From Nitrosomonadales bacterium (GTDB taxonomy: Bacteria > Pseudomonadota > Gammaproteobacteria > Burkholderiales > Gallionellaceae), in the NCBI GenBank assembly GCA_016218465.1, contig JACREA010000107.1:1-6911 (forward strand): a stretch of DNA of 6,911 nt, written 5' to 3'. Of the stretch, positions 1-6,911 are shown piece by piece. The notes under the pieces are model-generated. The model did not search any database. It was not told the DNA's origin and saw only the letters and a program-made list of their open reading frames with translations. The position numbers were made by a program, and so were the translations under genes. The number at the start of each line of letters is the position of its first letter. Position 1 is the first letter of the stretch.

Positions 1-317
1 CGGCCGCACAATTCCGGTCCAATCGGTACTTCCAGAATGCGACCGGTACACTTAACTGTGTCGCCTTCAGTGATGTGTTCATATTCACCCAGCACCACCG
101 CACCGACAGAATCGCGCTCCAGGTTCAGCGCCAAACCGAAAGTGTTGCCGGGAAATTCCAGCATTTCACCTTGCATCACATCGGAGAGTCCGTGCACGCG
201 AACGATACCGTCAGTCACGCTGACTACTGTTCCTTCGGTGCGCTCTTGTGTCAGCGCCTCGAAATTTTCGATGCGGCTGCGAATCAAACTGCTGATTTCA
301 GAAGGGTTGAGCTTCAT
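1..317 (-). CDS. atpA: F1Fo ATP synthase subunit alpha, N-terminal 105 residues (partial, cut by window edge)
   Basis: Alpha subunit of the F1 head of ATP synthase, a non-catalytic nucleotide-binding subunit that alternates with beta. Only the N-terminal beta-barrel domain is visible. It starts [12 protein letters not shown], which matches the delta-contacting N-terminal helix, and continues with [15 protein letters not shown], the diagnostic beta-barrel strand of Atp[22 protein letters not shown] and [10 protein letters not shown] follow at about residues 57-103. The P-loop would lie beyond the left edge; the full protein is usually about 510 residues. The ATG at 315-317 has an AAGGAAA ribosome binding site just upstream. 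The gene lies 30 nt after the atpH stop and is the last visible gene of the operon; atpG, atpD and atpC are expected next. One small oddity is Cys104 where Leu is usual (GPELL to GPELC). Confidence 0.97.
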   Translation of the reverse strand, partial: MKLNPSEISSLIRSRIENFEALTQERTEGTVVSVTDGIVRVHGLSDVMQGEMLEFPGNTFGLALNLERDSVGAVVLGEYEHITEGDTVKCTGRILEVPIGPELCG

Positions 318-347
318 CTGGATTTCCTTATCTTGATAAATCTATTT

Positions 348-881
348 TCAGGCAAAAGCTTTTGCCATTTCGCCAAGGCGGGTGCGCGCTGAACCGTCGA
401 TCACCTTGTCTCCGGCACGGATCACTATGCCGCCTAGTAATTCTTTATTGACTTTACAGACCAGCTTGATTTCCCGGCCCATCCGCGCTTTCAGGGATTT
501 AATGATTTTTTCCTGTTGCGCAGCAGACAGTTCAAACGCAGAGTCCACTGCCACATGCACGGTCTTTTCCGCCTCCGCCCGTAGATTTTCAAAGATTGCG
601 GCAATTTCCGGGAGCACCAGCAGACGTTGATTGACCACCAGTATGCGAATGAAATTGCGCTGCTGGGCATTTAACGTGCTACCCAGCAAACCCTCCATCA
701 GGCCTTGGAGTTGTGATTTGGCAACCCGCTGGCTGGAGACCACCGTGCGGACTTCCGGATAGCAGACCGCCTCGGCAAGAGAGCGCAACGTTTCTGACCA
801 ACCTTTCAAATCAGATAGCATTTGCGCTTCTTCAAATGCTGCCTGTGCGTATGGACGAGCTATGGTAATGGCTTCGGACAT
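348..881 (-). CDS. atpH: F1Fo ATP synthase subunit delta
   Basis: Delta subunit (OSCP family), 177 residues, the normal size. It sits on top of the F1 head and joins it to the b-subunit peripheral stalk. The N-terminal six-helix domain begins with ITIARPYAQAAFEEA at residues 5-19, the typical opening of the family. The C-terminal domain carries the family signature around DKVIDGSARTRLGEM at residues 158-172, preceded by ELLGGIVIRAG. It contains a single cysteine in the N-terminal domain (YPEV region) and another in LVCKV. The ATG start at 879-881 lies only 5 nt after the atpF stop codon, so translational coupling with atpF is likely. The Shine-Dalgarno is weak and overlaps that stop (TAAGAG). 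Confidence 0.97.
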   Translation of the reverse strand: MSEAITIARPYAQAAFEEAQMLSDLKGWSETLRSLAEAVCYPEVRTVVSSQRVAKSQLQGLMEGLLGSTLNAQQRNFIRILVVNQRLLVLPEIAAIFENLRAEAEKTVHVAVDSAFELSAAQQEKIIKSLKARMGREIKLVCKVNKELLGGIVIRAGDKVIDGSARTRLGEMAKAFA

Positions 882-886
882 GACTC

Positions 887-1357
887 TTAGATTTCCGCAA
901 CCAATTTGTCGAGCAAGTCGTTGTGCGCCTTGGCATCGATTTCACGACCGAGAATTTTGCCCGCTCCGGCAAGTGCGATCGCCGACACTTGGGTACGCAA
1001 TTGCTCCCTGGCGCGAAACACTTCCTGATCAATTTCAGCCTTGGCGCCCGTGATGATGCGATCACCCTCTATTTTGGCCTGCGCCTTGGCTTCTTCGATA
1101 ATTTCGCTGGCGCGTTTTTCGCCATGGTTGATAATTTCGCCAGCCTTTTCTTTTGCTTCCCGCAAAATGTCCGCAGAACGCTTGGAAGCCAGATCGAGGT
1201 CGTGTTTGGCTCGCTCAGCATAAGCCAAGCCATCGGCGATGGTCTTTTGACGCGACTCAACCGCCGCCAACAAAGGTGGCCAGACGAACTTCACAGTGAA
1301 CCATATCAAAATGGCAAACGTTATCGCCTGTGAGAACAGTGTCAGGTTAATGTTCAT
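887..1357 (-). CDS. atpF: F1Fo ATP synthase subunit b
   Basis: Subunit b, 156 residues, matching the E. coli length. It is anchored in the membrane by one N-terminal helix (about residues 5-26), and as a dimer forms the peripheral stalk that holds F1 static against the rotor. After the membrane segment come Pro27-Pro28 and the conserved Arg36 in ESRQKTIADGLA. The rest (about 37-140) is a long, highly charged, alanine-rich coiled coil. The C-terminus (KILGREIDAKAHNDLLDKL) is the delta-binding end. The start ATG at 1355-1357 has a good AAGGAA ribosome binding site. It follows atpE after 42 nt and precedes atpH by 5 nt. A single b-type gene is present here, without a b' paralogue, as in most Beta- and Gammaproteobacteria. 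Confidence 0.97.
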   Translation of the reverse strand: MNINLTLFSQAITFAILIWFTVKFVWPPLLAAVESRQKTIADGLAYAERAKHDLDLASKRSADILREAKEKAGEIINHGEKRASEIIEEAKAQAKIEGDRIITGAKAEIDQEVFRAREQLRTQVSAIALAGAGKILGREIDAKAHNDLLDKLVAEI

Positions 1358-1399
1358 TTCGATTCCTTAACGCTGGATTGTGCAGCCCGCAATGGTCAA

Positions 1400-2943
<1,544 letters not shown>

Positions 2944-2948
2944 AGTGC

Positions 2949-2978
2949 GCCCTTGGGCGTTACTTGTTGGACAAGGGC
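2949..2978 (-). promoter_or_regulatory. Hairpin overlapping the atpI ribosome binding site, with a competing stem
   Basis: On the atp transcript, GCCCTTG (2978-2972) is the exact complement of CAAGGGC (2955-2949), which contains the atpI Shine-Dalgarno. This 7-bp stem with a 16-nt loop would hide the site. A second perfect stem, CTTGT-CCA-ACAAG (2975-2963), shares bases with the first, so only one can form, and the second would leave the site free. The pairing is seen directly; a regulatory role is inferred. Confidence 0.35.
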
Positions 2979-2994
2979 AACAAAAAGCACGCGC

Positions 2995-3024
2995 ATTCTC
3001 TATCATTAGATTGCGGCAAGTCAA
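2995..3024 (-). promoter_or_regulatory. Probable sigma70-type promoter of the atp operon
   Basis: Reading the minus strand, TTGACT (3024-3019, 5/6 match to the -35 consensus) is followed after 18 nt by GAGAAT (3000-2995, 4/6 to the -10 consensus). A start near 2988 would give a leader of about 45 nt before the atpI ATG. The -10 is only moderate, so the exact promoter is uncertain. Confidence 0.45.
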
Positions 3025-3092
3025 GGGAAACCCAAAAAATTGTCAATGTCTATTAGAAATGTACATCTTACGCTGTTCTCAACGACCGTTCG

Positions 3093-3125
3093 AGCGGGCA
3101 TCCGGCTCTGATTTGGGTGCCCGCT
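3093..3125. repeat. Perfect 8-bp inverted repeat in the intergenic region
   Basis: AGCGGGCA (3093-3100) and TGCCCGCT (3118-3125) are exact reverse complements separated by 17 nt. No T-tract follows on either strand, so it is not a standard intrinsic terminator. It could be a regulator site, a processed hairpin or a repeat remnant. Confidence 0.4.
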
Positions 3126-3298
3126 GCTGTGGTTAAGGAGCGAACAACTCATATCTCCTTTTGTTACCACCAGTGCCATCCAGCAGCACGCCAAAAGTGC
3201 TCAAAGAGCATGGTGAGAGAACACACTTACGGGGCCTTTCATTTTTGATGATTGTAAAGAGGACAGGTTGCTTGCTCTCTACCAGGGCCGCCAGAAAG

Positions 3299-3327
3299 TT
3301 GCCCATCACCGCCAGACAAGGTAGAAT
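3299..3327 (+). promoter_or_regulatory. Probable sigma70-type promoter of gltB
   Basis: TTGCCC at 3299-3304 (4/6 match to the -35 consensus) and TAGAAT at 3322-3327 (5/6 match to the -10 consensus) are separated by the ideal 17 nt. Transcription would start near 3334, giving a leader of about 75 nt before the GTG start of gltB. This is the best promoter-like signal in the region. Confidence 0.6.
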
Positions 3328-3355
3328 TTCCGCCCTTTCGCTTTTGTACTTGTCG

Positions 3356-3380
3356 TGGCGGCGCATGTCGCCATTTTTTT
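3356..3380 (+). terminator. Intrinsic-terminator-like hairpin in the gltB leader (possible attenuator)
   Basis: TGGCGGC (3356-3362) pairs with GTCGCCA (3367-3373) as a 7-bp stem with one G-U pair and a GCAT loop, directly followed by seven T (3374-3380). This is the textbook layout of a Rho-independent terminator. It lies between the predicted gltB promoter and its start codon and points toward gltB, so it would stop gltB transcription unless read through. No plus-strand gene upstream needs a terminator here, which favours an attenuator. Its function is inferred. Confidence 0.55.
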
Positions 3381-3409
3381 GGCTCTAACGAATAGATTTA
3401 AGGAACGCC

Positions 3410-6400
3410 GTGAGTAACTCTTTGTTTCCCATACAGCAAGGTTTGTACGATCCGCGCCAGGAGCGCGATGCCTGTGGGGTGGGTTTTGTCGCCCATATTA
3501 AGGGTAAACCAAGCCATGATATGGTCCGCCAAGGGTTGCAGATTCTGGAGAATCTGACGCACCGCGGTGCGGTGGGTGCCGATCCGCTGGCCGGTGACGG
3601 TGCGGGCATACTGTTGCAGATTCCTGATGCATTTTTGCGCGCGCAATGCTCTGCCAATGGCATAAAGTTGCCGGAAGCAGGTAATTACGGTGTGGGCATG
3701 TTGTTCCTGCCAAGAGAGACGGCAGCGCGCGCTGCCTGTGAACAAATCATCGTCGACAAGATAGCCGCCGAAGGCCAGCAGTTTTTGGGCTGGCGCGATG
3801 TTCCGGCGGACAATCGCAGCCTGGGCGAAGGAGTAAAGGCGGCAGAGCCGGTGGTGCGCCAGGTGTTCATCGGGCGCGGCAGTGTCAACTCCGCCCAACC
3901 GAAGGTTGGAGGCGGATTGCCTACCTTTGGTGAGAAATGTGTAGATGCCGACCGTTTCGAGCGCAAGCTGTTTGTCATCCGCAAGACTGCCGAACATACC
4001 GTGAGTGCTTTGCCGGATGAACAGAAACGCGGCTTCTATATTCCTTCGTTGTCTTCGCGCACCATCGTCTATAAGGGCATGTTGCTGGCCGACCAGGTCG
4101 GTAAGTATTATCTCGATTTGCAGGATGAAAGCCTGGTCAGCGCATTGGCGCTGGTGCACCAGCGCTTCTCTACCAACACCTTCCCAACCTGGGATCGGGC
4201 GCATCCGTTCCGCATGATTGCGCACAATGGCGAGATCAACACCTTGCGCGGCAACGTGAACTGGATGGCAGCGCGCTATGCGACGATGTCGTCAGGGCTG
4301 CTCGGCGAGGATCTGGAAAAGCTGTGGCCGCTGATCATGGAAGGTCAATCCGATTCCGCCTGTCTGGACAATGCGCTGGAACTGCTGGTGGCGGGCGGCT
4401 ATTCGCTGGCGCATGCGATGATGCTGCTGATACCGGAAGCCTGGGTGGGCAGTCCCTTGTTGAACGAGGAGCGCCAGGCTTTCTACGAATACCACGCTAT
4501 CCTGATGGAACCGTGGGATGGCCCTGCCGCCGTGGCATTTACCGATGGCCGCCAGATCGGCGTGACGCTGGATCGCAACGGCCTGCGCCCGGCGCGTTAT
4601 CTGATTACCGACGACGACATGGTAATAATGGCATCCGAAATGGGTGTGCTGAATATTCCGCAACACAAGATCGTGAAAAAATGGCGGATACAACCCGGCA
4701 AGATGTTTCTGGTTGATTTGCAAGAAGGTCGGGTTGTTGATGTTATCAAAATGAAGCAACAACTCGCTACCGCCAAGCCTTACCGCAAATGGATAGACAA
4801 GTCACGCTACTTTTTAAATGACCTGCCGGTTGTGTCTGGCAAGGTTAAGCTCAAGGAAAGCCTGCTCGACACCCAACAGGCATTCGGATACTCGCAGGAA
4901 GATTTCAAATTCATCCTCGCTCCCATGGCTTCTGCGGGCGAAGAAGCGACTGGCTCTATGGGCAACGATGCCGCGCTGCCGGTGTTGTCGAACAAGAATC
5001 GCTCGCTCTACGATTATTTCCACCAGTTGTTCGCGCAGGTGACCAACCCGCCGATAGACCCGATTCGCGAAGAGATTGTTATGTCGCTTACTTCGTTTAT
5101 CGGACCGAGGCCCAATCTGCTTGGCGTTGACGAGACCGATCCGCCGCTGCGCCTTGAAGTGCACCAACCGGTGCTGTCCAAAGAGGATTTTGCCAAGCTT
5201 TGTGACATCGGCAAGCTGACGCAGGGGCGCTACAAATCGCTGGTATTGGATATTACCTATCCTGTAATTCAGGGCGCTAAAGGCTGCGAGGCCGCGATCA
5301 AGGCGCTGTGCGCCGCGACCGACAAGGCGGTGGCGGATGGCTATAACGTGCTGATCCTGTCCGACCGCGCGGTATCAAGCAAACGCGTCGCCATCCCCGC
5401 GCTGCTGGCTTGTGCGGCGGTGCATCACCACCTGATCTGCGAAGGCTTGCGCACTAGCGCCGGCCTGGTGGTGGATACCGGTTCCGCGCGCGAAGTGCAC
5501 CATTTCGCGCTGCTCGCCGGTTACGGCGCCGAGGCGATATGCCCGTGGCTGGCATTTGAAACCATCGCGGACATGGTTGGACACTCTCCTTCCCTCTCTC
5601 CTAACTCTCTCCCGCAAAAAGCCCCTCTCTCTAACTCTCTCCCGCAAGCGGGAGAAAGGACAAACGAGAAAGACATTTTTAAACCCTCGGGCGAGAGGGA
5701 CGCGGACTCGCTGCGCGAGGCTCGGGTTTACGAATCCAACAAGCGATTCATGAAGGCCATAAACAAGGGGCTGCTCAAGGTTATGTCCAAGATGGGCATC
5801 TCCACTTACCAGTCTTATTGCGGTGCGCAAATATTTGAAGCCATCGGCCTGAATGCCGAATTCGTCGAGAAATATTTCACCGGCACTGCAACCCAGATCG
5901 AGGGCATCAGCCTGCATGAAGTGGCCGAGGAAGCGGTGCGTACCCACCAGTCCGCATTCGGCGACGATCCGGTGCTCGCTAACGCGCTCGAAGCGGGTGG
6001 CGAGTATGCCTGGCGCGTGCGCGGCGAAGAGCACATGTGGACACCCGATTCCATCGCAAAATTGCAGAACTCCACGCGCACCAATAATTTTGCGACCTAC
6101 AAGGAATACGCCAAGCTGATCAACGATCAGGGGCAACGCATGAAAACCTTGCGCGGGCTGTTTGAATTCAAGCCTGCGGGCGCACCGGTGCCGCTGGCGG
6201 AAGTCGAGCCGGCCAAGGAAATCGTTAAACGTTTCGTGACCGGCGCGATGTCGCTCGGCTCGATTTCCACCGAGGCTCATACCACGCTGGCGATTGCGAT
6301 GAACCGTATCGGCAGCAAGTCCAACACCGGCGAGGGCGGCGAGGATCCGGCGCGCTACAAGATAATCAAGGGCGGCGAAATGCTCTCGGAGATCATTGGC

Positions 6401-6911
6401 AAAAATCGTGTCGCGCGCGACCGCGAGCTTAAAACCGGCGATTCGCTACGTTCGAGCATCAAGCAAGTGGCCGCAGGACGTTTCGGTGTCACGGCGGAGT
6501 ACCTGAGCAGCGCCGACCAGATCCAGATCAAAATGGCGCAGGGAGCCAAGCCCGGCGAAGGCGGACAGTTGCCCGGCCACAAAGTGTCCGAGTACATCGC
6601 CAAGCTGCGTTTCTCCGTGCCGGGGGTCGGCCTCATTTCGCCGCCGCCGCACCACGACATCTATTCCATCGAGGACCTGGCCCAGCTCATCCACGACCTC
6701 AAGAACGCCAACCGCGCCGCACGCATCAGCGTCAAGCTCGTCTCCGAGGTCGGCGTCGGCACCATCGCCGCAGGCGTCGCCAAGGCCCACTCCGACGTCG
6801 TGCTCATCTCCGGTTACGACGGCGGCACCGGCGCCTCCCCGCAGACCTCCGTCAAACACGCCGGCCTGCCCTGGGAGCTCGGCCTTGCCGAAACCCACCA
6901 GACCCTGCTGC
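3410..6911 (+). CDS. gltB: Glutamate synthase (NADPH-type) large subunit, 3' end beyond window
   Basis: Large subunit of glutamate synthase (GOGAT), which releases ammonia from glutamine and adds it to 2-oxoglutarate to make glutamate. The start is GTG 3410 with AAGGAA at 3400-3405; an in-frame TAA at 3386-3388 excludes earlier starts. Residues 1-21 are a propeptide; Cys22 (RDACGVGF) becomes the N-terminal nucleophile of the class II glutaminase domain (about 22-440), with His51-Arg52 and His272-Asn273-Gly274-Glu275. The central domain follows to about 790, with [13 protein letters not shown] near 545. The FMN synthase domain starts near 910: MSLGSIS at 947, [10 protein letters not shown] at 974-983, [11 protein letters not shown] at 1134-1144. 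The 3Fe-4S cysteines and gltD should lie past the edge. There is no frameshift over 1167 codons. Two in-frame extra segments (about 158-178 and 725-765) coincide with palindromic DNA. The last 100 codons use far more G/C-ending codons than the first 100. Confidence 0.97.
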   Translation, partial: MSNSLFPIQQGLYDPRQERDACGVGFVAHIKGKPSHDMVRQGLQILENLTHRGAVGADPLAGDGAGILLQIPDAFLRAQCSANGIKLPEAGNYGVGMLFLPRETAARAACEQIIVDKIAAEGQQFLGWRDVPADNRSLGEGVKAAEPVVRQVFIGRGSVNSAQPKVGGGLPTFGEKCVDADRFERKLFVIRKTAEHTVSALPDEQKRGFYIPSLSSRTIVYKGMLLADQVGKYYLDLQDESLVSALALVHQRFSTNTFPTWDRAHPFRMIAHNGEINTLRGNVNWMAARYATMSSGLLGEDLEKLWPLIMEGQSDSACLDNALELLVAGGYSLAHAMMLLIPEAWVGSPLLNEERQAFYEYHAILMEPWDGPAAVAFTDGRQIGVTLDRNGLRPARYLITDDDMVIMASEMGVLNIPQHKIVKKWRIQPGKMFLVDLQEGRVVDVIKMKQQLATAKPYRKWIDKSRYFLNDLPVVSGKVKLKESLLDTQQAFGYSQEDFKFILAPMASAGEEATGSMGNDAALPVLSNKNRSLYDYFHQLFAQVTNPPIDPIREEIVMSLTSFIGPRPNLLGVDETDPPLRLEVHQPVLSKEDFAKLCDIGKLTQGRYKSLVLDITYPVIQGAKGCEAAIKALCAATDKAVADGYNVLILSDRAVSSKRVAIPALLACAAVHHHLICEGLRTSAGLVVDTGSAREVHHFALLAGYGAEAICPWLAFETIADMVGHSPSLSPNSLPQKAPLSNSLPQAGERTNEKDIFKPSGERDADSLREARVYESNKRFMKAINKGLLKVMSKMGISTYQSYCGAQIFEAIGLNAEFVEKYFTGTATQIEGISLHEVAEEAVRTHQSAFGDDPVLANALEAGGEYAWRVRGEEHMWTPDSIAKLQNSTRTNNFATYKEYAKLINDQGQRMKTLRGLFEFKPAGAPVPLAEVEPAKEIVKRFVTGAMSLGSISTEAHTTLAIAMNRIGSKSNTGEGGEDPARYKIIKGGEMLSEIIGKNRVARDRELKTGDSLRSSIKQVAAGRFGVTAEYLSSADQIQIKMAQGAKPGEGGQLPGHKVSEYIAKLRFSVPGVGLISPPPHHDIYSIEDLAQLIHDLKNANRAARISVKLVSEVGVGTIAAGVAKAHSDVVLISGYDGGTGASPQTSVKHAGLPWELGLAETHQTLL
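3881..3943 (+). repeat. Palindromic in-frame insert in the gltB glutaminase domain
   Basis: The core is a hairpin: CCAACC (3895-3900), loop GAA, GGTTGG (3904-3909), extended by TCCGC (3890-3894) with GCGGA (3912-3916) across a 2-nt bulge. It encodes residues about 158-178, between the GRG and [10 protein letters not shown] motifs. From memory, E. coli has 12 and Burkholderia-type proteins 13 residues between the Phe before GRG and the Glu of ERK; here there are 30. The outer limits of the insert are approximate. Confidence 0.5.
5588..5702 (+). repeat. Dispersed-type palindromic element inserted in frame in gltB
   Basis: A pyrimidine-rich element unlike its surroundings. Its ends form an imperfect inverted repeat, 5589-5601 against 5690-5702, 11 of 13 matching, with a perfect TCCCTCTC/GAGAGGGA core (5591-5598 and 5693-5700). 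Inside are a 17-nt exact direct repeat (5601-5617 and 5631-5647) and a perfect 8-bp hairpin, TCTCCCGC-AA-GCGGGAGA (5638-5655). Such CTCTCCCGC-AA-GCGGGAGA sequences resemble intergenic dispersed repeats of many proteobacteria. It encodes a Ser/Pro/Leu-rich stretch (about residues 727-765) with no counterpart in the homologues I remember, which have about 25 residues where this protein has 66. Confidence 0.7.

Larger units (their letters stand above)
2944..3409. other. Divergent atpI-gltB intergenic region (466 nt)
   Basis: No gene is convincing here. The region separates two divergent transcription units and contains probable promoters in both directions, an 8-bp inverted repeat, an SD-overlapping hairpin before atpI, and a terminator-like hairpin before gltB, each listed separately. 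About 3126-3298 holds only short open frames without ribosome binding sites or recognisable protein sequence, and I see nothing else in it. Confidence 0.8.

Noticed and set aside
2944..3024. Upstream start for atpI adding 27 residues
   Set aside because: The extension covers the predicted promoter and leader, is Cys/Pro-rich unlike AtpI N-termini, and has no better ribosome binding site than the ATG at 2941-2943.
3041..3046. Perfect TTGACA -35 box on the minus strand upstream of atpI
   Set aside because: No acceptable -10 box lies 16-18 nt downstream; the TTGACT further downstream has a better partner.
3133..3366. 77-codon minus-strand open frame in the intergenic region
   Set aside because: It has no ribosome binding site, its sequence is not recognisable, and it runs antisense through the predicted gltB promoter and leader hairpin.
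3161..3388. 75-codon plus-strand open frame ending just before gltB
   Set aside because: It starts at a TTG without a suitable ribosome binding site and spans the gltB promoter; only its last codons overlap the leader hairpin.
3398..4225. Long minus-strand open frame antisense to gltB (275 codons)
   Set aside because: It is a shadow of the GC-biased gltB reading frame. The plus-strand frame has full glutaminase-domain motifs.
5601..5647. Two 17-nt direct repeats as a possible CRISPR array
   Set aside because: There are only two units with a 13-nt gap, they lie inside an intact coding frame, and there are no cas genes; they belong to the palindromic element.
5375..6280. Long minus-strand open frame antisense to gltB (301 codons)
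   Set aside because: It is antisense to the central domain of gltB and has no recognisable protein; its [12 protein letters not shown] stretch is only the reverse reading of the palindromic insert.
6359..6457. 33-residue segment between [10 protein letters not shown] and [10 protein letters not shown], longer than in E. coli GltB
   Set aside because: A similar segment (with GDSLRS before IKQV) is normal in betaproteobacterial GltB as I remember it, and the DNA is not palindromic, so it is not counted as a new insertion.
6446..6898. 150-codon minus-strand open frame antisense to gltB
   Set aside because: It results from high third-position G/C in gltB; its Gly/Asp/Val-rich composition is typical of such antisense shadows.

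Overview
The window looks like chromosomal DNA from a betaproteobacterium, possibly of the Nitrosomonadales/Gallionellaceae type. This placement is inferred from protein character: the F1Fo ATP synthase subunits and especially the glutamate synthase large subunit read as betaproteobacterial, including a lineage-typical segment after the [10 protein letters not shown] motif. No tRNA, rRNA, CRISPR array or transposase gene was found.

Left half, minus strand (1-2943): the start of a canonical atp operon, read right to left as atpI-atpB-atpE-atpF-atpH-atpA, with atpA cut by the window edge. Genes are tightly packed (5-54 nt gaps). The products form the membrane sector (a, c, b), the peripheral stalk (b, delta), the catalytic-head alpha subunit and the AtpI assembly factor. 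Key proton-path residues are present: Asp67 in c, Arg204 in a, and Arg36 of b.

Middle (2944-3409): a 466-nt divergent intergenic region with no convincing gene. It holds a probable atp promoter on the minus strand, a good sigma70-like promoter for gltB on the plus strand, an inverted repeat between them, a hairpin that could hide the atpI ribosome binding site, and an intrinsic-terminator-like hairpin plus seven T inside the gltB leader.

Right half, plus strand (3410-6911, open at the right edge): gltB, the large subunit of NADPH-type glutamate synthase, 1167 codons visible. It starts with GTG, carries a short propeptide before the catalytic Cys22, then the glutaminase domain, the central domain and most of the FMN synthase domain; the iron-sulfur cysteines and gltD would lie beyond the window.

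The most noteworthy signal is inside gltB. Two stretches, about 41 and about 17 residues longer than the E. coli and Burkholderia-type homologues as I remember them, coincide with palindromic, repeat-like DNA that stays in frame. They look like dispersed palindromic elements that have inserted into a housekeeping gene without breaking it, comparable in principle to the in-frame Rickettsia palindromic elements. I see no new multi-gene system.
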